From: Burkholderiales bacterium
GTDB lineage: Bacteria; Pseudomonadota; Gammaproteobacteria; Burkholderiales; Burkholderiaceae_E
NCBI GenBank assembly: GCA_020248665.1
Contig: JADCHE010000028.1
Span: forward strand, 1-54,206
Reading direction: 5' to 3'
Length of the DNA stretch: 54,206 bases
In this document: piece by piece, positions 1 to 9,938 of the stretch
Layout: each line of letters starts with the position of its first letter
How positions within the stretch are numbered: the stretch's first letter is position 1
Translations under genes and position numbers: made by a program
The notes under the pieces: generated by a model
The model's database searches: none
What the model was told of the DNA's origin: nothing
Seen by the model: the letters and a program-made list of their open reading frames with translations, nothing else

Positions 1-229
1 ACGCGGCGACCCGGGCGGCGGCGACCGGCGCGGCCGCCGGACGCGGCGACGCGATCATCTCGGATTCGATCTCGTCGATCTTCGCCGCGGTCAGCCGGGC
101 GATCTCACGCGCATCGGCCGAACGCGCGACCCCGCCGGAGGGGGGGCCGGAGCGCGCCGACGGCTCGGCGGCGGCGCGCTTGCGATCCGCCCCACGGCCG
201 TCCTTCTTGCCGAACAGCGAAAATATCAC
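1..229 (-). CDS. Hypothetical protein, N-terminal fragment cut by the window edge
   Basis: The reading frame starts at GTG (229-227) and runs off the left edge, giving about 76 residues. It begins M-I-F-S-L-F-G-K-K, is followed by a low-complexity Ala/Arg/Ser/Gly linker, and then a charged helix containing the run ARLTAAKIDEIESEM. There is no signal peptide. An in-frame stop lies just upstream of the GTG and no clear Shine-Dalgarno site is visible. The short hydrophobic start plus helical segment resembles uncharacterised proteins of Burkholderiales, but I cannot name a family. It is divergent from the TonB receptor gene. That it is a gene is fairly likely; its function is unknown. Confidence 0.5.
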   Translation of the reverse strand, partial: MIFSLFGKKDGRGADRKRAAAEPSARSGPPSGGVARSADAREIARLTAAKIDEIESEMIASPRPAAAPVAAARVAA

Positions 230-358
230 GTCGTGAAATCAATGGGTTGCGACCCAGTGTAGCACGCACCCCCGTTGCGTCCGCGACCACATCCGCGCCG
301 CTTATCGGCCTCGATGCGCCTCCCGTCCCCGCATGTCTCCGGCTTCTCGTGCCACAAT

Positions 359-372
359 GTTGCAAATCCAAC
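359..372. promoter_or_regulatory. Candidate operator upstream of TonB receptor
   Basis: An inverted repeat GTTG-N6-CAAC lies about 20 bases before the receptor start codon in an unusually A-rich patch. The adjacent genes and the presence of a zur gene 8 kb away make a Zur site conceivable, but the match to the known AT-rich Zur palindromes is poor. The repeat is seen; its role is inferred. Confidence 0.2.
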
Positions 373-391
373 TAACGTGCACGAGGTATCC

Positions 392-2455
392 ATGGCGCGG
401 TCTCGGTGGACGGTCGCCGCAGTGGCGGTGGCCGGAGCAGCGGCGAACGCTCAGCCGCTGCAGGATGTGACGGTCACCGCGACGCCGCTCGGCGACACGC
501 CGCTGCAGTCGTCGCAGCCGGTGTCGGTGCTGCGCGGCGCGGAACTCGACCGGCGACGTGGCACCTCGCTCGGCGAGACGCTCGACGGGCTGCCGGGCGT
601 GCACTCCAGCGGCTTCGGCACCGCCGCGAGCCGTCCGGTGATCCGTGGCTTCTCCGGGCCGCGCGTCGGCATCAAGGAGAACGGCCTCGACACGATGGAC
701 GCCTCCGCGCTGAGCCCCGACCATGCCGTCGCGGTCGACCCGCTCGAGGCGCGCCAGGTCGAGGTGCTGCGGGGGCCGGCGACGCTGCTGTACGGCAGCG
801 GCTCGATCGGCGGCCTCGTCAACGCGGTCTCCGACCGGATCCCCACGTCGCCGCAGGGCGGCCTGCGCGGCGACGCGCTGCTCGGCTTCGACTCGGCGAG
901 CCGCGAGAAGCTCGGCTCGCTGCGCCTGCGCGGCGGCTGGCAGCCCGGCGCCCGGCCGGCCGACGGCGCCGCGCCGGCCCGGTCGGCCGGCGGCTCGCTG
1001 AACTGGACGCTCGGCGCGTTCGACCGCGACGCGAAGGACTACGCGATCCCCGGCAACGCGGTCCGGGGCGACCCCAGCAGCGCGTCGGGCCGCCTGCCGA
1101 ACAGCTTCGCCGAGTCCCGCGGCCTGTCGGGCGGGGTCTCGTGGACCGACCGCTGGGGCGCGGCCGGCCTCTCGCACTCGGGCATCGACTCGCGCTACGG
1201 CATCCCGTCCGAGGACGGCGTCTTCATCGACCTGCGCAACCGCCGCACCGAAGGCCTCGTCGAACTCGATGCGCCACTGCCCGGCCTGGAGACCGTGCGC
1301 CTGCGCACCGCCGACGTCCGCTACCGGCACCGGGAAGTCGAGGGTGCGTCCGGCGAGGTCGGCACCGCGTTCGACAGCAGCGGCCGCGACACCCGGCTCG
1401 ATGCGGTCCACCTGCCGCTCCTCGGTATCCGCGGCGCGCTCGGGCTGCACTCGCGCCAGCGCACGCTCTCGGCGAGCGGCGAGGAGGCCTACGTGCCGTC
1501 GACCCGCGAGCGCGAGAACGCGCTGTTCTGGGTCGGCGAACGCGCGATCGGACCGGGCCGGCTCGAGTTCGGCTTGCGCCAAGGCCGCGCGACGCGCACC
1601 CCCGACGCGGCGAGCGGGTTCGACGAGCGACGCTTCGACCTGACGTCCTACTCGCTCGGCGGCGTGGTACCGGTCTTCGGGCCGGTCGCGCTGTCGGTCA
1701 GCGCCGGCTCGTCGCAGCGCGCGCCGGCGATCGAGGAGCTCTACGCGAACGGCACCCACGCGGCGACGCGTACCTTCGAGATCGGCGACCCGACGCTCGC
1801 GAAGGAGCGCTCGCGCAACATCGAGGTCGCGCTTCGGCAGGCGACCGGGCCGCTGCGCTGGAAGGCCGGCGCGTACCGCCAGCGGTTCTCGAGCTACGTC
1901 GCCGGGTTCTCGACCGACGAAGACGGCGACGGCGTGGCCGACCGCGTCGACAACACGAACACCATCGCCAACTCGGTGTCGGACCCGACGGCCGGCGAGT
2001 ACACGCGACTGGCCTACCGGCAGGCGCCGGCGACCTTCACGGGCTTCGAGCTCGAGGCCGCCTGGCAGCCGGTCGCCTCGCCGTGGACGCTGCGCGGTAC
2101 GGCCGACCGCGTGCGCGGCACGGTCGAGGGCTTCGGCGCCGCACCGCGCACGCCGCCGCTGCGGATCGGCCTGACCGCCGACTACGCGGCCGGCCCGTGG
2201 GCGGGCTTCGTGTCGGTGCTGAGGGCGTCGGCGCAGACCCGGACCGCGCCGCTGGAAACCGAGACGCCAGGCTACACGCGGGTCGACGCCGAGGTGTCGT
2301 ACGGCTGGTCGCTCGGCGCCGACCGGCGTGCGACGCTGTTCGTGCAGGGCCGCAACCTGCTGAACGAGGACATCCGTCTCGCGACCTCGTTCGTCCGCGA
2401 CGTGGTGCCGATGCCCGGCCGCTCGGTCTGGGCGGGGCTGCGCCTGCGGATGTGA
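392..2455 (+). CDS. TonB-dependent outer-membrane receptor, ZnuD-like
   Basis: A 687-residue outer-membrane receptor that would use TonB/ExbBD energy to import a scarce ligand, probably zinc or a zinc complex. The ATG at 392 follows ACGAGG and opens a signal peptide ending ANA before QPLQ. A TonB-box-like DVTVTATPL follows. The plug domain (about residues 45-150) contains LPGVHSSGF, RPVIRGFSGPRV and RQVEVLRGPATLLYGSG, typical of ZnuD-type receptors. The remainder is barrel. The last residue is Met, not the usual Phe of outer-membrane proteins. It converges on the DUF3299/ABC operon, and zur lies in the same block. The receptor family is certain; the zinc specificity rests on motif resemblance and context. 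Confidence 0.85.
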   Translation: MARSRWTVAAVAVAGAAANAQPLQDVTVTATPLGDTPLQSSQPVSVLRGAELDRRRGTSLGETLDGLPGVHSSGFGTAASRPVIRGFSGPRVGIKENGLDTMDASALSPDHAVAVDPLEARQVEVLRGPATLLYGSGSIGGLVNAVSDRIPTSPQGGLRGDALLGFDSASREKLGSLRLRGGWQPGARPADGAAPARSAGGSLNWTLGAFDRDAKDYAIPGNAVRGDPSSASGRLPNSFAESRGLSGGVSWTDRWGAAGLSHSGIDSRYGIPSEDGVFIDLRNRRTEGLVELDAPLPGLETVRLRTADVRYRHREVEGASGEVGTAFDSSGRDTRLDAVHLPLLGIRGALGLHSRQRTLSASGEEAYVPSTRERENALFWVGERAIGPGRLEFGLRQGRATRTPDAASGFDERRFDLTSYSLGGVVPVFGPVALSVSAGSSQRAPAIEELYANGTHAATRTFEIGDPTLAKERSRNIEVALRQATGPLRWKAGAYRQRFSSYVAGFSTDEDGDGVADRVDNTNTIANSVSDPTAGEYTRLAYRQAPATFTGFELEAAWQPVASPWTLRGTADRVRGTVEGFGAAPRTPPLRIGLTADYAAGPWAGFVSVLRASAQTRTAPLETETPGYTRVDAEVSYGWSLGADRRATLFVQGRNLLNEDIRLATSFVRDVVPMPGRSVWAGLRLRM

Positions 2456-2495
2456 GCGCGGGCGGGCTCGGGTCGGGATCCGCCCGGAACGGGCC

Positions 2496-3197
2496 TCAGC
2501 GGATCGCGACCGGCTCGCCGTCGCTGAGCCGATAGTAGACGCCCATCGGGTCGTCGCGCAGCACCTCGAGCCGGCCGGCGACGACGATCGGGTCGAAGGT
2601 GACCTTCACCGGCGTCTTCGCCTTCACCTCGACGATGCCCTCGGGGCCCGCCGGGATGCAGAACGCGCAGGTCTGCGACGTGACGGTCAGCAGGAAGTGG
2701 CTCTGCTTCTCGCCGGTCTGCAGCGGCATCATGAAGCCGACGAGCTTGACCTCCTGCTTGTCGAGCTTGCGCACCGACGCAGGGAACTCCGGCAGGAAGC
2801 GGTCCTTGACCCGCACCGTCTTCACCTGCCCCAGCAGCTCCCAGGGCACCGTGCCCGGCACCACCGGCAGGGGCGGTGAGACCAGCGGCTGCGCGCCCGC
2901 GCCGCCGCCGAACGCCGGGGGCGGGTTGCCGCCGGTGACCACGCCCTTCGACGCCGGCGCGGCGCCCGCCTGCGCGGCACCCGACTGCGCGGGCGTCGGC
3001 GACGGCAGAGCCGGCTCGGCGCGCGGCAGCGCGCTCTGCGCGACTGCGGACGACGGTCCGGCGAGGTCCGCCGACAGCGCCGCGAGCAGCGCGGCGGCAC
3101 GGAACACGGCGACGGCGGACGCGCGGCCCGAGCCGCGCCCGGTGCGAAGGAACGGCGCGGCCGCCAGCGTGCGGAACGTGCATGCGATCGGATCCAT
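2496..3197 (-). CDS. DUF3299 periplasmic protein of the zinc operon
   Basis: A 233-residue protein. The ATG at 3197 is preceded by AGGAG at good spacing. The N-terminus has a hydrophobic export signal (about residues 30-52, ending near AVAQS) and a Pro/Ala/Gly-rich linker. The C-terminal 120 residues hold the conserved DUF3299 core with KLVGFMMPLQ, a CAFC motif at SQTCAFCIP and DDPMGVYYRL at the end. As I recall, DUF3299 genes sit beside FtsX-type ABC transporters in Zur-regulated operons, for example PA4063-PA4066 of Pseudomonas aeruginosa and zrgABCDE of Vibrio cholerae. Here it is the last gene of a four-gene operon. Its molecular function is not known. CAFC may bind metal or be redox-active (inference). 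Confidence 0.8.
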   Translation of the reverse strand: MDPIACTFRTLAAAPFLRTGRGSGRASAVAVFRAAALLAALSADLAGPSSAVAQSALPRAEPALPSPTPAQSGAAQAGAAPASKGVVTGGNPPPAFGGGAGAQPLVSPPLPVVPGTVPWELLGQVKTVRVKDRFLPEFPASVRKLDKQEVKLVGFMMPLQTGEKQSHFLLTVTSQTCAFCIPAGPEGIVEVKAKTPVKVTFDPIVVAGRLEVLRDDPMGVYYRLSDGEPVAIR

Positions 3198-3228
3198 GTC
3201 GAGTCTCCTGCCCGACGGCGGCGCGCCG

Positions 3229-3558
3229 TCAGTGGCTGTGCTTCATCCCGCAGTATCGGCCCACCGCGATGCCTTCGCACGCCTTGCGCAGCGAATCGTG
3301 GCAGGTCGATTCCTTGCCGCCGGCCTCCAGGCACCGCGCGGCGGTGTCGTGCGCGGCCGCGATCGCGCGGTGGCGAGCGATGTCGTCGCGACGGTGCGGG
3401 TCCTGGGTCGCGGGCGCGGCCGGGGCCGCGGCCGGCGCGGGCTTCGACGTCGCTTGCGCCAGCGCGGGCCCCGGCGCGGCGAAGAGCGACGCGGCGCACA
3501 GGGACGCAGCGACGGACAGCGCGGCGAGGCGTCGGCGATTCGGTCGGAAGTTGTTCAT
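3229..3558 (-). CDS. Small secreted Cys/His-rich protein
   Basis: A 109-residue protein between the ABC permease and DUF3299 genes. A signal peptide is clear (N-terminal Arg run, hydrophobic AALSVAASLCAASLFAA, cleavage near ALA-Q). After an Ala/Pro linker, the mature part carries four cysteines (in RCLEAG, TCHDSL, ACEGI, YCGM) and several histidines, ending CGMKHSH. The even Cys count suggests two disulfides in the periplasm or a metal site. Position and composition suggest a periplasmic zinc-binding partner of the neighbouring transporter, but no named family is recognised. Upstream of the ATG only a weak GGAT could serve as ribosome binding site. Confidence 0.7.
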   Translation of the reverse strand: MNNFRPNRRRLAALSVAASLCAASLFAAPGPALAQATSKPAPAAAPAAPATQDPHRRDDIARHRAIAAAHDTAARCLEAGGKESTCHDSLRKACEGIAVGRYCGMKHSH

Positions 3559-3639
3559 CGGTCGGGATCCGGCAGTCGGTTCGGCGGTCGGTTCGTACGG
3601 ACGTCGTCGTCGAGGCGCGGGTCGTGCGTCGGCGACGCC

Positions 3640-4839
3640 TCAGGAGTCGGACAGCGCGGCCGCGAGCGGCGTGCGCGCGGCGAGCCACGCGGGCACCAGC
3701 GCGGCGAGGCCGCCGAGCGCGAGCGCGCCCGCCGCGTAGGCCCACTCGATCGTATCGAAGTCCGCGCCGGTCAGCGTCCATTCCCCCCTCGCCTCGAGCC
3801 ACCGGCCGGCCGCCTCGAGCGCGCCGTGCCCGATCGCGAGTCCGACGACGACGCCGATCGCGGTCAGCAGCAGCCCCTCGCCGAGCAGCAGCGCGAAGAG
3901 TCGCGCGGGCGAGGCGCCGAGCAGCCGCATCAGCGCGAGCTCGCGCCGGCGGTCCGACAGCGCCTGGAACAGCGCGACGAACACGGACAGCGCCGCGAGC
4001 GCGAGCAGCAGCACGCCGAATGCGCGCAGCCCCTCGACACCGACGCCGACGAGGCGGAACAGGCGCGCCGACTCGAACGCGGGCGATGCCGCCTGCAGCC
4101 GCTGCGACGCGTTGATCGCGCGCGGCAGCGTCGCGGCCGCGATCGGCGACGCGTAGCGCACCAGCGCGAGCGTGATCTCTCGGTCCGCCTCGAGGATGCG
4201 GCGCTCCTCCTCGTCGGCGGGCTCCCCTTCGTGCGCGAGCCAGACCGACTCGAGCGGCGTCAGGATGAGCCGGTCGACCACGCCGCCGGTCGGCGCGAGG
4301 ACGCCCACGACCTCGTACGGATCGTCGCCATGCTCGGGGCCGCCCGGCTCGAGCCCATGCGAGCCGACGAAGCGTGCGCCGACGTCGAGCCCCGCGTCGG
4401 CCGCGACGCGTGCGCCGATCACCGCCTGCATCGGCGCCTCGAACGCTCGGCCGCGCGCGAGGCTCGCGCCGTGCAGCTCCAGGTACTCGCGCTCGGTGCC
4501 GACGATCCGGAAGCCGCGGAAGCTGTCGCCGAGCGAGAGCGGGATCGCGCGCGCCACCAGCCGGTTCGCGCGCAACTCGGCGAGCGCGGCGAGCGGCACG
4601 TTGCCCGGCGGCACGTCGAGGTGATAGACGCCGGCCAGCACCAGCTGCAGCGGCGAGCCCTTCGCGCCGACGACCAGGTCGACGCCGGCCGCGTCGCGCG
4701 AGAGCCGCGCCTCGGCCTGCTTCGTCACGAGCGTGACGATCACCACCGTCGCCATGCCGAGCGCGACCAGCAGCACCGTCAGCAGCGTGGTCAGCGGCCG
4801 TGCTCGCAGGTACGCCCACAGCAGACGCGCGGTGTTCAT
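3640..4839 (-). CDS. FtsX/MacB-type ABC transporter permease
   Basis: A 399-residue inner-membrane permease. One transmembrane helix lies at about residues 18-40, followed by a large periplasmic domain (about 41-270) and three C-terminal helices (about 275-298, 320-345, 365-388), the usual FtsX-like layout. LMRLLGASPARLF just after the second helix is the conserved coupling region. The start overlaps the stop of the upstream ATPase gene by four bases (ATGA), so the two are translationally coupled. Transporters of this kind work mechanically on periplasmic or outer-membrane partners rather than as classical importers. With DUF3299 beside it, it matches the permease of the Zur-linked operons noted for the DUF3299 gene. 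The substrate is unproven. Confidence 0.85.
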   Translation of the reverse strand: MNTARLLWAYLRARPLTTLLTVLLVALGMATVVIVTLVTKQAEARLSRDAAGVDLVVGAKGSPLQLVLAGVYHLDVPPGNVPLAALAELRANRLVARAIPLSLGDSFRGFRIVGTEREYLELHGASLARGRAFEAPMQAVIGARVAADAGLDVGARFVGSHGLEPGGPEHGDDPYEVVGVLAPTGGVVDRLILTPLESVWLAHEGEPADEEERRILEADREITLALVRYASPIAAATLPRAINASQRLQAASPAFESARLFRLVGVGVEGLRAFGVLLLALAALSVFVALFQALSDRRRELALMRLLGASPARLFALLLGEGLLLTAIGVVVGLAIGHGALEAAGRWLEARGEWTLTGADFDTIEWAYAAGALALGGLAALVPAWLAARTPLAAALSDS

Positions 4840-5540
4840 CGCACCGCTCCGTCGCCCCGGTCGTTCGACATGCGCGCCGGCAGCGCGAGCGCGACCTCGA
4901 AGCGCTCGCGCACCCGCGCGTCGTGGGTCGCGATCAGCAGCGTCGCGCCCGCCTCGCGCGCGCGCTCGGCCAGCAGCCCGAGCGCCTGAGCGGCGTTGTC
5001 GTCGTCGAGGTTCGCGGTCGGCTCGTCGGCGAGGATCAGCGCGGGGCGGTTCACCAGCGCACGCGCGAGCGCGACGCGCTGCTGCTGCCCGCGCGACAGC
5101 TCGCGCGGACGCCGGCGCTCGAGCGCGCCGAGTTCGAGCCGTGCGAGCAGCGCACGCGCCGCGTCGCGGTCGACCGGCTCGCCCGAGAAGTGCTGCGCGG
5201 CGAGCAGGTTGTCGAGCACGTCGAGCACGCCGAGCAGCAGCGGCTGCTGCGGCACCAGCCCGACGTGCCGTGCGCGGAAGCGGTCGAGCGCCCGCGGCCC
5301 CTGTCGCGCGAGGTCGGCGAGATCCGCGTCGCCGACCGTCACGCGCCCCTCGCGCACCGGCAGCAGCCCGGCGAGCACCGACAGCAGCGTGGTCTTGCCG
5401 CAGCCCGAGGGCCCGACGATGGCGCGCTGCGCGCCCGCCGCCACGTCGAGCGACGCCACCTCGAGCACCGTGCGCCCGCCGCGCTCGACGCGCAGCCCAT
5501 CGACGACGACGCCCCGCGCGACCGCTTGCACGGCGCTCAC
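4836..5540 (-). CDS. ABC transporter ATP-binding protein (MacB/LolD-like)
   Basis: A 234-residue ATPase. Walker A is GPSGCGKTT (about residues 43-51), the Q-loop is in LVPQQPLL, the signature is LSRGQQQR, Walker B is LILADEPT, and the switch His is in IATHDARV. The length and ATPase-only architecture fit the LolD/MacB-type subfamily that pairs with FtsX permeases. The next gene starts within its stop codon and encodes such a permease. The ATG at 5540 begins MSAVQAVARG. A strong hairpin lies just upstream, between dksA and this gene, so this operon probably has its own, likely zinc-responsive, promoter. Confidence 0.85.
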   Translation of the reverse strand: MSAVQAVARGVVVDGLRVERGGRTVLEVASLDVAAGAQRAIVGPSGCGKTTLLSVLAGLLPVREGRVTVGDADLADLARQGPRALDRFRARHVGLVPQQPLLLGVLDVLDNLLAAQHFSGEPVDRDAARALLARLELGALERRRPRELSRGQQQRVALARALVNRPALILADEPTANLDDDNAAQALGLLAERAREAGATLLIATHDARVRERFEVALALPARMSNDRGDGAVR

Positions 5541-5560
5541 CGGCCACCCCCGAAAACGAC

Positions 5561-5582
5561 GAAGGCGGGACGGCCCGCCTTC
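5561..5582 (-). terminator. Intrinsic terminator after dksA
   Basis: A perfect 9-bp stem (GAAGGCGGG / CCCGCCTTC) with a four-base loop lies between dksA and the ABC ATPase gene. Read on the minus strand it is followed by GTCGTTTTC, a modest T-rich tract, so it most plausibly ends the dksA transcript. On the plus strand it is followed by G-rich sequence. Confidence 0.65.
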
Positions 5583-5633
5583 GGGGCGACGCGGCGCAAG
5601 CCGGTCGCGGCCATGCGCGGGCTCACCGCGCGA

Positions 5634-6062
5634 TCAGTCGCCGTAGAGCTTCTGGCGCAGCTCGCGCCGTTGCTGGGCCTCGAGCGACAGCGTGGCGGTC
5701 GGCCGCGCGAGCAGGCGCGGCACGCCGATCGCGTCGCCGGTCTCCTCGCACCAGCCGTACTCGCCGGAGTCGATCCGCGAGAGCGACTGGTGGATCTTCT
5801 TGAGCAGCTTGCGCTCGCGGTCGCGGGTGCGCAGCTCCAGCGCATGTTCCTCCTCGATCGTGGCCCGGTCCGCCGGATCGGGGACGATCACCGTCTCGCG
5901 CAGGTGCTCGGTCGTCTCGCCGGCGTTGGCGAGGAGGTCGCGTTCCATCTGCTGCAGGCGGGCCCGGAAGAAGGCGAGCTGCGCCTCGTTCATGTAGGCC
6001 GACTCCGGCATCGCGAGCAGCTCGGCCTCGGTCAACAGCTTGGGAGTCTTGGTCGCTGCCAT
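5634..6062 (-). CDS. dksA: RNA polymerase-binding transcription factor DksA
   Basis: A 142-residue DksA, the secondary-channel regulator that works with ppGpp. The coiled-coil tip motif DxxDxA is present (D62, D65, A67 within VPDPADRATIEEE). The C-terminal globular part has GWCEETGDAIGVPRLLARPT. Of the four zinc-finger cysteines of E. coli DksA only C105 remains; the others are T108, S126 and A129. This Cys-poor form is, to my knowledge, usual in alpha- and betaproteobacteria and folds without zinc. It is the last gene of the cobW-dksA stretch before a terminator. Confidence in the assignment is very high. Confidence 0.95.
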   Translation of the reverse strand: MAATKTPKLLTEAELLAMPESAYMNEAQLAFFRARLQQMERDLLANAGETTEHLRETVIVPDPADRATIEEEHALELRTRDRERKLLKKIHQSLSRIDSGEYGWCEETGDAIGVPRLLARPTATLSLEAQQRRELRQKLYGD

Positions 6063-6106
6063 GTTCTTGTCCTAGGTGGGGCGCTTGTCCGGCGCCGCTC
6101 GCGCCG

Positions 6107-7084
<978 letters not shown>

Positions 7085-7109
7085 GGCTCTGTCCTGCTGT
7101 CGGGGCCGG

Positions 7110-8210
<1,101 letters not shown>

Positions 8211-8214
8211 CGGT

Positions 8215-8721
8215 TCAGGGGTGCGCGCCGTGCGCGTGCGCGTGCGCCGGCTCGGCCGTCGCAGTGCCGGTGCAGTCCGCGCACAGGCCGAGCACGGTCA
8301 GTTCGACCTCGTCACCGGCGAACCCGTCCGGCAACATGCCGCGCACGGTCCGCGCGAGACGGGGCGACGCCTTCATGCAGAACATCCGCTCGCAGCGGCG
8401 GCACTTGAAGTGGCCGTGCTGCGGCCCGTGGCCCTCGTGCGCGCCGTGGCCGTCGCCGTGCGCGGAGAACCGCCAGACGCGGTCGGGTCCGGACACGCGG
8501 TGCGCGAGACCCGCCTCGACGAGCCACTCGAGCACGCGGTAGAGCGTCACGCGGTCGAGCAGCTCGTGGGCGTCGCCCTGTTCGAGCCGGCGCTGCGCGT
8601 CGGTATGCGTCAGCGCCTCGTCGGCCTGCATCAGTACCGCCAGCACCTTGACCCGTGCGCCGGTGACCCGGGCGCCGGTCGCCCGCACCCGCTCGCGTGC
8701 CTGTTCGAGGATCGAGGCCAC
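8215..8721 (-). CDS. zur: Fur-family transcriptional repressor, Zur type
   Basis: A 168-residue Fur-family regulator. The GTG at 8721 is chosen because GGAGG stands six bases upstream. The winged-helix part contains RVTGARVKVLAVLMQADEA and VTLYRVLEWLVEAGLAHRV. The dimerisation domain has a His-rich stretch (HGDGHGAHEGHGPQHGHF), then CRRC and CADC, the structural zinc site. It ends in a His/Ala tail (AHAHAHGAHP). The His-rich insert and context (two COG0523 genes, DUF3299, ABC transporter, ZnuD-like receptor) favour Zur over Fur. It would repress zinc uptake genes when zinc is replete. It lies 29 bases downstream of rlmI. Confidence 0.88.
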   Translation of the reverse strand: MASILEQARERVRATGARVTGARVKVLAVLMQADEALTHTDAQRRLEQGDAHELLDRVTLYRVLEWLVEAGLAHRVSGPDRVWRFSAHGDGHGAHEGHGPQHGHFKCRRCERMFCMKASPRLARTVRGMLPDGFAGDEVELTVLGLCADCTGTATAEPAHAHAHGAHP

Positions 8722-8750
8722 CGTGCCCTCCGGGTCGCAGGAGGAAGATT

Positions 8751-9938
8751 CTACATCCGGCGCAGCATCAGGCCCTTCAGGTACTCGCCCTCCGGATGGG
8801 TCATCGACATCGGGTGGTCGAGCCCGGCCTCGAGCCGCCGCAGCATCTGCGCGTCGACCCGCGCGTCGAACACGGCGCCGGCGACGATCTTCTGGAAGAG
8901 GTCGACCGTGATCGCTCCCGAGCACGAGAAGGTGAAGAGCAGCCCGCCCGGTGCGAGCAGCCGCAGCGCCTTCAGGTTGATCTCCTTGTAGGCGCGCGCC
9001 GCACGGTCGACATGCTGCGCGGACGGCGCGAACTTCGGTGGATCGAGCACGATCAGGTCGTACGTCCGGCCTTCGGCGAGCATCGTCTTCAGCGCATCGA
9101 ACACGTTCGCCTGCAGCCAGGTCGACGGCTCGGCGAAACCGTTCTCGCGCTCGTTCGCGGCGGCGAGCGCGAGCGCCTCGGCGGAGGAGTCGATCGAGGT
9201 CGCCTCGGTCGCGCCGCCGTGGCGCGCGGCGAGCGTGAAGCCGCCGGTGTAGCAGAAGCAGTTCAGCACGCGCCGGCCCGCGGCCCAGCGGGCCACCAGC
9301 GCACGGTTGTCGCGCTGGTCGATGTAGAAGCCGGTCTTGTGGCCGGCGACGACGTCGACCCGGTAGCGCACGCCGTGCTCGACGATCGACACCGGGGCCG
9401 GCACCTCGCCGCGCAGCGGGCCCTCGCGCGGCGCGAGGCCCTCGCGCTCGCGCGCGGCCGCGTCCGAGCGCTCGTACACGCCCGCGCAGCCGGTCGCCGC
9501 GACCAGCGCGTCGACGATCGTGTCGCGCCAGCGCTCGACGCCGGCGGCCAGGCACTGCACGACCAGTTGGTCGGCGTAGCGGTCGACCACGCAGCCGGGC
9601 AGCGCGTCGGCTTCGCCGAACACCAGGCGCAGCGCGTCCGACTCGTCGCGCAGCGCGTCGCGGCGGGCGACGGCCGCGGCGACGCGCGACGCGATCAGCG
9701 CCGCGTCGACCGGCTCGGCCTCGTCGAAGGTCCAGGCGCGCGCGCGGATCGCCGACGCCGGGCTGTACGCGGCGCGGGCCAGGAAGCGCCCGTCGGCGCC
9801 GAGCACGCGGACCGCGTCGCCCGGCTCGGGCCGCCCCGCGACCTGCGCGACCGCGGTCGCATAGATCCACGGGTGCCGGCGCAGCAGCGACTTCTCCTTG
9901 CCCGGCTTGAGCACCAGTGCCGGCTCGGTTCGTGACAT
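8751..9938 (-). CDS. rlmI: 23S rRNA (cytosine-1962-C5)-methyltransferase RlmI
   Basis: A 395-residue enzyme, close to the E. coli length (396). The N-terminal PUA domain includes RRHPWIYATAVAQV. The EEHEA-like middle leads into a class I methyltransferase with HKTGFYIDQRDNR, the SAM motif NCFCYTGGFTLA, LDPPKFAP and the catalytic-loop Cys in FTFSCSGAI. GGAG precedes the ATG at suitable distance. The start codon overlaps the xerC stop in TGATG, so the genes are coupled. Confidence 0.92.
   Translation of the reverse strand: MSRTEPALVLKPGKEKSLLRRHPWIYATAVAQVAGRPEPGDAVRVLGADGRFLARAAYSPASAIRARAWTFDEAEPVDAALIASRVAAAVARRDALRDESDALRLVFGEADALPGCVVDRYADQLVVQCLAAGVERWRDTIVDALVAATGCAGVYERSDAAAREREGLAPREGPLRGEVPAPVSIVEHGVRYRVDVVAGHKTGFYIDQRDNRALVARWAAGRRVLNCFCYTGGFTLAARHGGATEATSIDSSAEALALAAANERENGFAEPSTWLQANVFDALKTMLAEGRTYDLIVLDPPKFAPSAQHVDRAARAYKEINLKALRLLAPGGLLFTFSCSGAITVDLFQKIVAGAVFDARVDAQMLRRLEAGLDHPMSMTHPEGEYLKGLMLRRM

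Noticed and set aside
302-1759. Long antisense open frame opposite the TonB receptor gene
   Set aside because: Arg/Ala-rich composition of a GC-driven shadow frame; the opposite strand encodes a clear family with intact motifs.
5634-6062. DksA as a special zinc-starvation paralogue
   Set aside because: The Cys-poor sequence is, as far as I recall, the ordinary betaproteobacterial DksA; no second copy can be seen here.
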